From: Amia ocellicauda
Taxonomy: Eukaryota > Chordata > Actinopteri > Amiiformes > Amiidae
DNA length: 64,000 nt
Assembly: GCF_036373705.1 (NCBI RefSeq)
Contig: NC_089869.1
Span: 7,109,676 to 7,173,675 of the forward strand
Direction of reading: 5' to 3'
This document shows positions 25,901 through 36,961 of the stretch, one piece after another. Position 1 is the stretch's first letter. Every line of letters begins with the position of its first letter. The notes below the pieces were generated by a model. The model saw only the letters and a program-made list of their open reading frames with translations, did no database searches and had not been told where the DNA came from. The position numbers and the translations under genes were made by a program.

Positions 25901-28290
25901 TACAGTATGTGTCAAGGAGATCAATATTAATACCATAGAAATGGCAACATTATTTTTTATTATGCTAACAATGAATGCATGAACAAATGAACAGAAAGCC
26001 ACAATCTATCAGTTCCAAGGTTAACAGAGTGACACCTCTTCCTGAATGTTCTTGTACGGTTTGTACAGAAGCTTCTTTCAAGCTTTGTTTTCAGAGATGC
26101 TTTTTAAAGAACTGTGCTGTTAGAGAAGGAATTAGATTTATTGTATATAGATACTGTCTGGCACCACATATAGGCCACCTACAATCTACTCTATCTAGCC
26201 TATTGGTCCTACAATATAAAATGTATCTTCTTAAAATGCAGTATTACACTATAATAACCAGGAAAAAAATATACACACACACGTATGTATACAGTGGCAG
26301 CTTCTTAATGGTCAGATGCTTCTTTCTTCTAATAGTAATTTCAGGTTTGTATTTGTAGGCTGCAATTAGCAGATGGGTGAGAGTTTTGATTTAATCCGGC
26401 CCAAAGGCTGTTTTTTCCAGTACCTAATAAAGGCAGGAGAGATATTAGCCACCATTTCCTGAAGGATTCCTCTGGCTTTTCTCTTCACTTTGTTGATGGC
26501 CTTGGGGTCTACGTTGGACTCCATTGCATCAGGGTTGCTTTCTATAGCCACGTCGATAGTAGCCTTCTCCACCCTAAAAAGAGATGAGGGATGAAAATAG
26601 TGCCAAGGCTTAGAGAAGGTTAACTTGGGATTCAATTACCTGATCACTGATATGTTAGGACGAGGAATTCCTGCTTTAAAGGTACCTGCTGTTCTTCAGC
26701 ACGTTCTCCACCACGTTTCGAGCGAACATGTCCTTCCGAACGTCATGCTCCAGAACAAAGAGGACATAGCAGAGCCGCCTGGCCAACCACCCTCTGTGCC
26801 TGTGATTGAGAAGACCAGCACGGAACAGGAGAGGGAAGTCAGCCCACTACATATCAAAGACCTCACATTAATACTAGATGCAGTTTATCTATACATATAT
26901 AAACAAGGGAACGTTTAATCAATTGTCAATCAACTTGTTTAAATACGGTGATGTGAGTCACAAGTACAAACCACAGTGTTATTGAGTTGAAGAGCGGACC
27001 CTAGAGCCACCATGGGGGTCCACCATGTTCGCTAATGGTGCACCTCCCTTTCAGAAATTCTTGCCAACGTTCAGTCATGATATATCGCACATTTCACAGG
27101 CGTTTTTCTGTGATTATGAAACCGGCCCATGGGAAAGTCAGATGTTCCAAAGATGAATACATAAATACACTTAAAGGGTGTGAAAAGGGTGTCGCAGCAA
27201 ATCAGTCAACACATGGTCTGTCACCTCATGCTTGCTGCAGTGACAACACACAGAAGAGCGTTCCACAAAGACGAGGCGTACCTGGTATGCGTTTCATTGA
27301 TGTAAATGACATTCCGCAGACCCAGTGACGGTATACTGGAATTGAAGAGTTTTTCCTAAAAGGAGAAGTGTTTACATTAGCTGAAGCGTGCAGTTCCACT
27401 TTTGCCCTTTCTTACCAGTTCTGATGTTTGTCATGTGAGAAGGCAAAAGGTTAGAAGATGTGTACTGGTTAAGAAAAAAAAAAGAGTACAGAAGAGTATT
27501 GTATATATTTTTGCATAGCAATTTGGCAACACTTTTTTTTTTTTTAAATCTTAATGTATTTCATTGACACGTTAGTGTAGTTACCTTGCTCTGAGGAGTA
27601 CAGGAGTGACAACATCTGCCTACAAAGGGCCTCTTTCGGTTCAGAAGACCCTCTTTCCACGTGGAGGATACGGACCTTAGAACAGAGGGGCTGGAACTGC
27701 GCTCCTGGAGAAACAAACACACAGCAATCAATTGTGCTTTAAACAACAACAAACTACCCAATAAATACACAAGTCTAGAGAGGTCAACCACAATCACAAG
27801 CTGATTTCCTACCCTCCCCCCTGCATCACATATATTTCTACTGGAATCTGGTTGAAATGGTTATTGATAAATACACAGCATATCAAAAACAAATACGACC
27901 AAACAATAACATCATAATGGTTACGGCCTTTACAGTACAATATATCCTGTTTATCATCAACCTCTTGGTAGTTATCATTATCTGAATTTTGTTAAGTGAA
28001 AAGCTATGTTAAATGTATATTTTTGTATAAGATGGGTACCTGTAAAAATGCATTTAATGGATCTATTAAGCAGCATTTATTGTAAAAATTATATCCATCC
28101 ACATTTTATTATGGGAAGAAATCTTCAATTTTTTCGAAATTAGAGATGTAATCTCTTGCAACAGCACAAGCACAGAAACAGTTCTTACCAAGTCATCACT
28201 TGGCTGTTTCCATCGACTTCCTCCCTGGTCAAAGGAATTGGCCATGAACACATTGTCCTGTACTCCAAAAGAGGCTCCTACCTCCTCCAT
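13966..28290 (-). CDS. GPAM: Glycerol-3-phosphate acyltransferase 1, mitochondrial (20 coding exons)
   Basis: The enzyme acylates sn-glycerol-3-phosphate at position 1 to lysophosphatidate, the first step of glycerolipid synthesis, in the outer mitochondrial membrane. Coding exons in transcript order: 28290-28189, 27704-27585, 27355-27282, 26799-26686, 26573-26424, 25779-25680, 24841-24705, 24515-24416, 22835-22623, 21905-21792, 21309-21224, 20367-20252, 19431-19361, 18297-18033, 17839-17697, 17290-17213, 15810-15679, 15168-14979, 14396-14338, 14082-13966. Every junction keeps phase, giving 2481 nt and 826 residues (human is about 828). Visible motifs: HKSHID (231-236, HX4D acyltransferase block I), GGFFIRRR (273-280, block II), EGTRSRSGK (316-324, block III), VPVGISYDR (351-359, block IV). 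Hydrophobic stretches near 484-494 and 574-596 match the family's two membrane spans. An acidic run SDEEDEDSDFGEEQ lies near residue 690. The start is the first ATG of the 28.2 kb exon; its opening MEEVGASFGV fits the family's variable N-terminus. Confidence 0.97.
17535..17592 (+). repeat. LINE/SINE tail relic
   Basis: GAATAAGGGCACCTGCCAAG followed by AAATAAATAAAG is a short remnant of the same tail as at 31840-31872. It lies in a GPAM intron. Nothing of the body is recognisable. Confidence 0.5.
18033..18297 (-). CDS. GPAM: GPAM largest internal exon, C-terminal domain with second membrane span
   Basis: The exon encodes SKLVEDFFSMKEEILSRDFD, then LGFSGNSEDVVMHAL and the hydrophobic NGLFHVFITEAII that leads into the next exon (ACSVLAML). 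These are the conserved blocks between the two membrane spans of GPAT1, the loop thought to face the inter-membrane space side of the protein. It ends in phase 1 (last base G), which completes an Ala codon with the exon at 17839. Confidence 0.92.
19037..19272 (+). mobile_element. tRNA-derived SINE
   Basis: A tRNA-like head with A-box-like (TAGCGGTCAGGG) and B-box-like (GGGTTCAGTCCC) promoter elements is followed by ACCCTTGAGCAAGATACTGT, a central body, and a tail GTAAGTCACCCTGGATAAGG that resembles the LINE tails elsewhere in the window. It lies in a GPAM intron between the exons at 18033-18297 and 19361-19431. The head is too divergent from a working tRNA to be a tRNA gene. Confidence 0.8.
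22623..22835 (-). CDS. GPAM: GPAM exon with blocks III and IV
   Basis: This is a 71-codon exon in phase 0 at both ends. It encodes YLEGTRSRSGK (block III, which positions the phosphate of glycerol-3-phosphate) and IVPVGISYDRIIEG (block IV). It is more GC-rich than the surrounding intron. Overlapping open frames on the same strand are shadows of this exon. Confidence 0.93.
24705..24841 (-). CDS. GPAM: GPAM exon with acyltransferase block I
   Basis: This exon encodes HNAPLVFLPVHKSHIDYLLL followed by TFILFCHNIKAPHIAAGNN. The HX4D pair (His231 and Asp236) is the catalytic dyad of the glycerolipid acyltransferase family. Most GPAT1 proteins I know read HRSHID; here Arg is Lys, a conservative change next to the catalytic His. 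It is flanked by a TTTCAG acceptor and a GTTAGT donor on the minus strand. Confidence 0.93.
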
Positions 28291-28321
28291 TGCCCCCTTA
28301 TAGCGTGTACCAACAACACAC
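28189..28321 (-). CDS. GPAM: GPAM first coding exon with start codon
   Basis: On the minus strand a CCCCAG acceptor (28322 onward) precedes 31 nt of 5' UTR, then ATG at 28290-28288 and 34 codons, then a GTAAGA donor. The exon ends in phase 0, which matches the next exon at 27704. No upstream in-frame ATG lies in this exon, so this start is preferred. The next exon carries RKRPFVGRCCHSCTPQS, close to the well conserved N-terminal segment of vertebrate GPAT1, which anchors the gene identity. Confidence 0.85.
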
Positions 28322-29197
28322 CTGGGGAAAACAAAACATTTGATTATACTGCAAGTAAGAAGCATAGCTTGGTTATAAACAGAGACCGATTTTAATTGTT
28401 AATGTGGCGGGTATCTGAAATAAGTTGCAATACTAGAGTTCTTCTAACGTGCAGGAACAGTTAGGCCATTACGCCAAATACGATCATTCGATCTTAGCGG
28501 TGCTACTGTTGAACTGGCGTTGCACTCTACACTGAAGCCAGACAGACATTTCACAGACACTTCTGTATCCACCAGCCCATGCACACACTATAGAGGTCGT
28601 ATGGGAACACGTTGAGTTTGCCAGGCTGCTGAAATTAAAACAAACTGCCGCCATGGACTGTGTGCCACATGTGCTGCCCGTCCCTTCTCCGTTTACAGTA
28701 AGTACAGTAAATCCCTATCTAGGCTTGCCTGCTGGCTACATTACAACATGAAACCAATTCCCTGACCTTTACTGTTAGAATTGTCTCATCTAACAGGTTA
28801 TATAACCCCACTTGTCTGGATGCAATTGTTTTTTAATTGTTTATCAAAACCCACACATTTATCCTATTTCCTGTATCGGGTACATTTTAAGCAAGAACTA
28901 CTGCTTGCAAAACAAGATTGTTTTTATAAAACTTCTCTTTTGTTTCAATAATGTCTTAAAGATGGTAACTGATACACAAGTAACAAGTAACAATATGAAA
29001 ATCTCCTGACATTAAGTACCCAGTTTAACACTGTATAGATATTTGGATTTAGTCTGTATATTGTCAGCTGCAAATGTAGAGTTTAGACACAGCTGTGTGT
29101 ATTTCCAAACATAAAATGGCATGTTTGAAGGATGAAGGAATTAAATTTTTATTAGCAGCATTGAGTAATGTCCACAGATACAATATTACTACAAAAC

Positions 29198-29220
29198 TAT
29201 TATTATTATTATTATTATTC
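29198..29220. repeat. ATT trinucleotide microsatellite
   Basis: About seven ATT units in GPAM intron 1. Confidence 0.9.
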
Positions 29221-31639
29221 AGAAATTGCATAAGCTTATTTGTCCTTGCATTCCTGAAACGTTTAGTTCTATACATTATAATTTGCATTTGGAAAAAATA
29301 TTATTATTTTATACATAGGTACAGTCTATTACAAAATACATACATTCACAATAATACAGCAAGATACTACACTACTCAATTTTAGTCCTCATTAGCATAC
29401 AATGAACCAAGAGAACATATGAAATAAAGTGCATGATGCTATTTTGAGGTAATTCAAGAAAAATCTGATGATATTAAGAAGGCTCAGTGTAGCAATTTAG
29501 AAGTTACACACATGCAGTTTAGACATGGACCAGCACAGAGACAACTCAGTGTAAACGCTACATGACAGTTACTGCTATCAATGGACCAAGACCGTCTTGG
29601 GTACGAGTTCACAGTGTAATCACAGCATAAGTCAAGCGACTGTAAACAGATACTTGCAAATACCTTTACAGCAAAAGCTAAGGAGATGTGCAGTTATGCA
29701 GTGTCCTCCGTAATGGGTAATTACAATAATCTTTCCTATTTCCAGGTTTTATTCTTCACTTGAAAAACAAACAAAATACACAAACAGTTCAAAGTTCAAA
29801 ATATGCATGTTCCAAAAAATGCAGAGATAAAATCAGCACCACACAACAACCTGCTAAAGACCTTATCATAGCTTGAGACTAGGCAATAGGGCAAAGGGGG
29901 CCTAATCTGGATGGAAAGTCAAACGTTTTGTAACACATGTAAGCTACCTTTAAGACTTAAGATCTGTACCAAAGCCATGCAGTAAAACACATTCTAGAAC
30001 TTAAGAAATATATTTAGCCTACAGGAAGTACAGTCAAAGCTTGAAATGACAGTTTTTTTGGCAACAAACCAACATACCACAAACGGGGAAATAAGAAACG
30101 ATATCAACAGGGCAGACGGCTTCACCCCAGTATGACAAGCTCTTTGTTTTAAAGCCTTTGTATAGAAAGTGGGTCACGCCCTGCATGAAAACCGCAATGA
30201 ATGAGGATCGATTGTTTTCAATCTTTAAGAATATCAACTTGGTAAATCTTGCGTTAGCCCACACAACTTGCAATACCAGAGGGATTGTATTTAGCAGAGG
30301 CGCGTACCTCGTATGATCTTATAGAGGTAGAACCTACGATAACAGAGTCTATTATAATTTGGGGGATTTTAACTTTGCCGCCTCAGAAATAATAAAGCAA
30401 AAAGTCCCTGCAAGTGCAGACCTATGACTTTGGCCACAGTATGATTTATTGCAAGTACAGACGCCATTTCACCCTAAGCACTACAGAGCACCTTAGCACA
30501 AGCACCTTTGTGTTATCAACCATTTCATTTATTTATGGGACAGTCCCTTGTAAGTTAATGATAGAAAGATTTTTAAGCATCAGACTAGTAAATAAGTAAA
30601 TTTATAAACACAGCTTTAGTTTAGACAGGATATGGTCTTTCGAAACTGGCACCATTTCAAAAGTAAGAAGTGGAAATTGTTCAAATAGGGGTGTAGTTAC
30701 CAGATGTAGGCTATATTACATCATGTGCAAACAATTCAAAACCCAAGATTATAGTATTTCACCGATTTCTTTGGTATATTTTTTCTTCACTAAGTTATTT
30801 AGCTAGTAGCCAAATCCTGGTGTAAGTGCTTTTCAGCAAGAAACTGTAACATGGTGAAAAGGTGAAATTCTGGTTCTGGAAGTCAATCTCAATCTACATG
30901 CCATTTAAGGTTAAAGGTCTAAAAATGGCACAGAATGCAGAACATGTTCCACTTGCTTTATCCCAGCACTCACAGAGGCAAACACTGTTACTTAGCAACA
31001 GCAAAGAGACAGAGAGGGGGAAAAAGGGAGGAAGGAGTTATGTGAAAAAACATGCAATTTCCAAAACACAGTGGGTAGAGAATTTCAAGTTGAAATACTG
31101 AAAAAAAGAGCACAGTACAATGCTGGTGATTAAATACAGACATGCATATTCATTTTGAGTATTGAAATTGTAGAAGACTAAAACATACTTAGGTCTTTGC
31201 ACTCGTTTCTTTTCCTCCAGTGCACGTGGTTTTTAAGGACACTACTAAGCTACGTTATGGAATTCGTGTAGTTGAGTACATAAATAGTACATGTGAAGCA
31301 CAACTTCAAAATTTAAATGTATAAAATATAGTACATCTTTCACTGTTAAAAGATCAAAAGGCGTCATCTGCATATTGTAAGAAGAGATGTAGGCCTCTAA
31401 CAAATTGCAAAATGTAATTGTGTCTACCTATTAAATTATACATAACGTATTGTGGCAATAAATAAATATTCAGGAAAAAAAAAAACAGTATGGACATATA
31501 CTAGAGTAATACATCTGACCTCCATCCGGTGATTACTCAAGATACACCTTTTCAGATTGTACTTGTAATTTAGCAATTCATTCTCCTGGAAGATTGCACA
31601 TCCTACTCTTGCCTTTCCATTTTCTAGCACTTGTATTGC

Positions 31640-31880
31640 TTATTTTGATTACCCCTATGCTGCCTCTCCCTTAATTATTAACTTTGACATAACATCTTGT
31701 CTGCACTTATCAGCTTTTACAATCTATATTTTGTTTACTGCATCTCCTATACACTTGTGTAAATTCTAAATTTGTAAAATGTATTATGCCTGAACTGACT
31801 GTATTGTTGCACTTTGTATTGCTCTTATATTTTGTAAGTCGCCCTGGACAAGGGCATCTGCTAAGAAATAAATACTAACA
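31640..31880 (+). mobile_element. L2-like LINE 3' end
   Basis: The tail TTTTGTAAGTCGCCCTGGAC, then AAGGGCATCTGCTAAGAAAT, then AAATAC is the same end as that of the SINE at 19037. The 200 nt upstream (TGCCTGAACTGACTGTATTG, TTGCACTTTGTATTGCTC) fits a LINE 3' UTR. It lies in GPAM intron 1. Confidence 0.6.
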
Positions 31881-33372
31881 ATTCTAACATGGTAGCACTT
31901 TTCTAATCAGTAAAAGACAATGTAAAACTACTAGAATAATAAAGTCACTGTGACATCCAAATAGATGTAGATGTAGGTCAGCAAACAATTGTGTCCAGGC
32001 CAATAACTTGGCATCAATTACATTTTGGATTATGCAAAAAGGTGGTCTTTTTAAAATCAGAAGAAAAACAAATGTCAAGATACCGCAGAGTTGGGGGGGA
32101 AGTCCGAATCAGCAACAGTTTAATACTAGCCTATATCCTGAACAGTCAAGTAGAAAACTAAATTCCCTGATGGTTTAGAGAAATGTGTATTTGCTGACGT
32201 AGCTCAAACTCCAACGGTGAGCCACATCGAGGCCTACGTGCCTACCTGAGTTGAATAAAACTGCATTATGTATAATAATGTACACACAGTGGAGTAAGAG
32301 ATTTACAGTCTTAAAAAGGCCACAAGAAAGACCATTTATAACTTTTTACTCTACACTGCAGCTTCACTTGATTAATATCAATGGGGCGTAATGGGCAAGT
32401 ATCTCTTTTTGCAGCTAAAACAAGGTTAGGTTAAGTAAATCATAAGAGAAGAGTGCCCGGCACATAGGCTACTGTATCTTCTACATTAAATAAGGTGATG
32501 AATCAATACAAGCAGAAAAAGACTTCAATGTCAGTTATTATCTAACAGCATTACATTACAGACAGTAACAGCACCAAAGAGCCAGTCATCTCTGGTCTGT
32601 TAATCTTAAACAGTGTCTGGGCCCATTGCAATTTTGATCCCCATATTTTTTTCATTGTTCAGATCCATTTGTTTGTTTTTCGGTCTCTTTTTGTTAAGCC
32701 AAGTATGGCTGCATCTTTCCACGCTTCTTGGAGTTGTCTGTGGTCTCTATCATGTTTGAGTTTAGCATAAAACAATTGCAACTAATATATTTACTATGAA
32801 CACCCACCCATACTAATTAATCACGTGTAAACAAACAAACAAACAAACAAAAAGGTGGACAAAATGGGAGCCATGACGGTTTGGAAATACATTCCACTTT
32901 AAAATCAAAGTTTATCTTGTATGAGACTGAAAGAAAAAAAAACAAAAAACTACAACATGCTGTAATAAGCCTCAAGCAGAATACCACAAAATACCCCAGC
33001 TGGATTTAAAGTTCAATGTGGTGTTTAGTGTTTTTTTTTAATGTATTAAGCAAGTTTAGATGTGTATGAAGCAAGATGCCGGAGATGCTATTAAAATGCA
33101 GAATGTGTTAGACTCGTTTAGGCCGCTGCACAAGGAAGCTGATGTCTAGTATGCACACATGTCTTGTAATAATTGCATCATATTGTCCAGCCATGTTGCA
33201 CTTGCAGAACTCAGGTCAAGGGCTCTGGGTTCAGTAAACACGTAGTAATCTAAAGCAGGTGACAGTCACTGCACATTCCTGCTGGCGTGACTGGGAGTCA
33301 GGCTGATAATCCATACCTGTCAGACCGTTTGCAAACTTTGGGCACAAGTTAGAAGGCCAATTTTGTGTTTTT

Positions 33373-33461
33373 GGAACAGTACACAACACAATTTAACACC
33401 GAAAAACAAAACGATTTGCCCTTATTGTGTATTGTCATGTCATTCGGTGTGTATGTTCGGC
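33373..33461. repeat. Inverted repeat arm, pair A left
   Basis: GGAACAGTACACAACACAAT, then TTAACACCGAAAA, then ATTGTCATGT and ATTCGGTGT, is the reverse complement, with about eight changes, of 36503-36590. It lies in GPAM intron 1; its partner is on the far side of the GPAM promoter. The element family was not recognised. Confidence 0.8.
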
Positions 33462-34123
33462 CTTACACTATCTTTAACAGCCGCATCTACCATGAGACTA
33501 TCCGACAGCAAGCCGACACCATTTCTGTATTTTTAACAAATACTCAATTTGCAAAAACTTGTATACATAAACTGGTTGATATATCAAAATGTACATAATA
33601 GTGAGTATAACAATTTGCATATTTTGGCTGTACAATGCTATCAGTGCAGTGGAAGGTTTTATACAGTTTTCCAACTGGAAAAACAAGTATTAACCTGATA
33701 CTACAGTGCAACATAAGGCTTCTTGAAAGTACTGCTAGTAACGCGGAACAAGTTACCGTATGATACTGGGCAGATGCATGCAGCATGCCACCATGATGTT
33801 ACAATCCCTTCCCTTGCTTCTTACTGCAAAGAAATGCCACTGTCAGGTACAATCAGGCTTAGCCAGCCGAATGCAAATCTGCCTGGCAAGCGATTTAAAT
33901 TGAGGGGGGCAATTGTAATTCCAGACGTAGTAGCAGATGGGCAAGCACTTTTCACTACCAACAAACACAATGTCATGCCCTTGTGTGTGGAACCACGACG
34001 TCTAACCCAACTGCATCTACAACTAAGACACACTTAAACTATCTGTCAGGAGATTGAATTTTATTCTGGGGTTGAATTTGTATTTAGAAATAATATATCA
34101 GTTGTATGAAATATTTGTATAGA

Positions 34124-34140
34124 TGGATGGATGGATGGAT
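34124..34140. repeat. GGAT tetranucleotide run
   Basis: Four GGAT units at the end of the pair B repeat. Confidence 0.85.
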
Positions 34141-34282
34141 GTTTCAAAAGAGTTGGATTGACTGAACTACCTTAATTATATTTCCTCCACTGGGATAATG
34201 TGATGAATTTGCAAAGCATATGATAGGAGACACATCATTTGTTCCCTGGAAGGTCTATACAATCTTGAATAATAAACTGAAC
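34135..34282. repeat. Interspersed repeat, pair B left, beside a GGAT run
   Basis: The segment is the reverse complement of 42067-42222 with scattered differences; the longest shared block includes CTCCTATCATATGCTTTGCA and CATTATCCCAGTGGAGGAAA (as read on the other strand). It abuts a GGAT tetranucleotide run at 34124-34140. Confidence 0.85.
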
Positions 34283-34903
34283 AGGCAGATATTAATATTA
34301 AATAATACATATCAGAATGCAGGTAACACAGAGCTAAAAATGTAAAGATCATTCAAGGTAAACTGAAAATATGACAGACAAATGGACTTCAAATATGAAC
34401 ATGTTCATTAGTGATATAGATCCATAGTTCAGTTATTATCATTACACATTACACGAACTCTCATGCAACCATATATATATATGAATGTAATGTAGCAGTA
34501 AATGAAGTGTGTACTGTCCACCCTTCAGTGACCATTTCGCCGCAGTCTGTTCGTTTTACGATCATATTAAATATGGAAGGGAGCTTCATATAGTAACAGT
34601 AACAATGTTTCCCTTCGTTTCGCTTTATACTTTAAAAGATAAATATTCAATTCAATAAAGACAAACAGACACACACACATCCGCCGTCCAAGTCTACCCA
34701 CAGACTTCCTCTCTGTCACAGTACTCGCAATGCTGCAATAATACACCGGCTGCGGCAGCGTGTCAGGGCGGCAGGCAGGCAGGCAGGCAGGCCCGTGTAG
34801 GACCCGCGTCTCTGGACCAACTCGCATTGATAAAGCAACTTCCAGCGCAAGTTTGCAGGGATCGCCATTGCCCAGCGGCAACGCGGCTACTACCAGTCCT
34901 TAC

Positions 34904-35100
34904 CGTGAAAAGAGCCTCTCTGCGCAGCATCGCTGGCGTGTGGACCGCAGGCGCCGCTCTTTGTGCCGAGCCCGTCCTTGAAGACGCTCAAAGTGACGAC
35001 CAGCCGCGGCTCTCTTTCACGTCCGCACCGGCGACTGGCGCTGCCTGGCTTCCTCCGCCTGCGCGGCGCGCTGTGGGACGGGGGGCGGCGCTGTGCTCGG
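34904..35100 (-). promoter_or_regulatory. GPAM: Probable GPAM promoter and noncoding first exon in a CpG-rich block
   Basis: About 34740-35130 is rich in G, C and CpG, unlike the AT-rich surroundings, and carries SP1-like GC boxes. On the minus strand a good splice donor (GTAAGG, first intron base 34903) follows a segment with no long coding frame on that strand. This fits a 5' UTR exon joined to the acceptor at 28322, giving a first intron of about 6.6 kb. The exon's upstream limit is not visible; 35100 is an estimate. A GA microsatellite follows at 35199-35246. Confidence 0.55.
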
Positions 35101-35197
35101 CCGCCGCAGACCACCGGTACCTCGACCTTCACTTGTGCCCCCGTATTATTACTAACACCAGCAATACAGTATGTTGTTGTCAGCGGCTCATTAGGCC

Positions 35198-35198
<1 letters not shown>

Positions 35199-35246
<48 letters not shown>
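35199..35246. repeat. GA dinucleotide microsatellite
   Basis: About 24 uninterrupted AG units just upstream of the presumed GPAM promoter. Open frames through it (poly Arg-Glu or Leu-Ser) are artefacts. Confidence 0.97.
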
Positions 35247-35250
<4 letters not shown>

Positions 35251-36360
35251 CCGGTTACAGGGCTTGTCATGGTTGGCATGTGGCGGCAGCTAATTCACTG
35301 AGGCAAGACTTGAGTTATCCTAAAGTTTATTTTTAACTGTGAAATCCACGTTTTTAATACACTCGGATATTAACTGTAAGCAGTGATCGTGTCTGTATGT
35401 GGATTTCACTTCATGCTGCTAATAAAACACATTTTTTCGGGATCCCACACGCGGACACGATTCAGTTAACGTGTGTCCATTGACAGGTTAAATGAATGAC
35501 TACATAAACACAGCAGATCGGTTTAAAACATGCGTCCATACACGCCATGACTGAGACGGCCTGCTTTTACAGAAGCAGCTCTGGGACTCCGGCACCGCAT
35601 GGCACCGCACGACGCTTAATCCAGCGGAGCCGAGCCAGCAGTGCAGCTAAAGAGATTTTTTCCAGATCAGTTTTTCTTCCCTTTTTTGTCCAAAATCTTA
35701 GTTCATTTTTGTATTAATACTCATTATAAAGTGCACCAGACCAATACATTTGGCTGTTCAAAATCACTTTGGGTTTGGACTCTGGGCTAAGCCCCGAATG
35801 TATTGTAATCCTGGCAATGCCTCTGGTTGTTGTTATTATTATAGGTGTTTGGCAGGTTTTCAGACAAAATAGTAAGCTGATCATATGGTTATTTGTAAAA
35901 CAACAGACAGACATTGTTTGTTTGGGATTTCAACATGTGTTACTGGTATTTTAGACATATGCGGTGCCCTCCATGAACACGATCTGGTCACCATTGACGA
36001 GTCATGGTCCAGCCTTTCTAGTGCCTAGTTTCTATCCCTTCTGACCTTGCTTTTCAAAGAATTGCAATTTCCGAGTTGTAAGTAGGCCTATAATCCAATT
36101 GCTTCCATTCAGCAAAACATCCGCTGCCTGCTACGACCTGAGCGGTGTTACTACAGCAAATATTTTTCCCAACAGACATCTGAAACTGCTTTGAAAAGCC
36201 TGTGTGAGTGACAAGGGAACGTTGTCTCGCAGAGAGTTCGCTCAAAGGCCCAGCTGGAGATAAGACATTGTACCGATACAGATGCCGGGGTGCTTGTCAC
36301 CTATACTGCTTATTGCAGGGTGCTTTTCAGGGAGCAAATCTCATATTCTCAGTATATAAC

Positions 36361-36446
36361 CCTGGATCACTTAGTTATTAATGGACACCAAATGAGCACG
36401 ATTGGTCGAATGGCCTCCTCTCGTCTGTAAACTTTCTTATGTTCTT
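36361..36446 (+). mobile_element. CR1-like LINE 3' tail
   Basis: This 86-nt segment matches the end of the fragment at 4263-4355: GGATCACTTAGTTATTAATG, GACACCAAATGAGCACGA and GGCCTCCTCTCGTCTGTAAA are shared with few changes. Only the extreme 3' end is present, typical of 5'-truncated LINE copies. Confidence 0.75.
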
Positions 36447-36502
36447 ATAATAAATCATAATAATAATCAAGTTTTTTTTCTAATTTCTGAATTCAGAGTA
36501 CC

Positions 36503-36590
36503 GAACATAGACACCGAATTACATGACAATAAACAATAAGGGTGAATCGTTTTCTTTTCGGTGTTAAATTGTGTTGTGTACTGTTCCAGG
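36503..36590. repeat. Inverted repeat arm, pair A right
   Basis: Partner of 33373-33461 in opposite orientation, about 3 kb away. It begins about 60 nt after the CR1-like tail at 36361-36446 and lies just upstream of the first coding exon of the EF-hand gene. Confidence 0.8.
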
Positions 36591-36961
36591 AGAAGAATCA
36601 AAAATGCGAACAAGACACAATAGCATTATTATAATTTGTAGTAGTAGTAGTAGTAGTAGCAGTAATATTATTTTAAACAGCCTGCATGTACAAAATGTAC
36701 TTCCTTTAATTGTAACATGACTTAAAACCACATGCTTGTAAAATGATACCCACAATCTGTATACAATTGTGCTGTTGCTTTATCCCGGCTGGTCCCCTGC
36801 AGTGCCTTTGTCTTCCAGCAAGAGAAGAGGGAACGGTCACCATTAGCAACCCAAAGTTGTTTGTACACTTTCTCCACTCCAACAAGAATCTGTATCTCCC
36901 CCCTTCCTTTCCTTCCTCCCTTCATTCTTTTCTTAATTCCTTTCTGCAGAGACCCGGCGAA

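Larger units (their letters stand above)
28322..34903 (-). other. GPAM intron 1 (no gene seen)
   Basis: This 6.6 kb segment lies between the noncoding first exon and the first coding exon. It holds an ATT microsatellite (29198-29220), a LINE 3' tail (31640-31880), an AAAC run (32829-32853), one half of an inverted repeat pair at 33373-33461, a GGAT repeat (34124-34140) and another interspersed repeat (34135-34282). Open frames here are short and lack recognisable domains. Confidence 0.6.
35247..36949. other. Divergent interval between GPAM and the EF-hand gene
   Basis: It holds a CR1-like tail, the right arm of repeat pair A and a GTA run (36638-36660). The upstream noncoding exon of the EF-hand gene must lie here or further left, because its first coding exon starts at a clear pyrimidine-rich acceptor (36949), but its position could not be fixed. 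Confidence 0.5.

Noticed and set aside
26625-26918. Plus-strand 97-residue frame
   Set aside because: It is the antisense shadow of the GPAM exon at 26686-26799.
28651-28693. A Kozak-like GCCGCCATGG with a short frame and a GTAAGT donor on the plus strand in GPAM intron 1
   Set aside because: It is only 15 codons, has no promoter signs beyond the Kozak match and no second exon. Probably chance.
33723-34037. A 104-residue plus-strand frame in GPAM intron 1
   Set aside because: No recognisable domain, no good splice context, and an equally long frame lies on the opposite strand.
34827-35336. Long frames (up to 169 codons) near the GPAM promoter
   Set aside because: They owe their length to GC-rich sequence and a GA repeat giving Arg-Glu or Leu-Ser runs. 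No domain or splice logic supports them.
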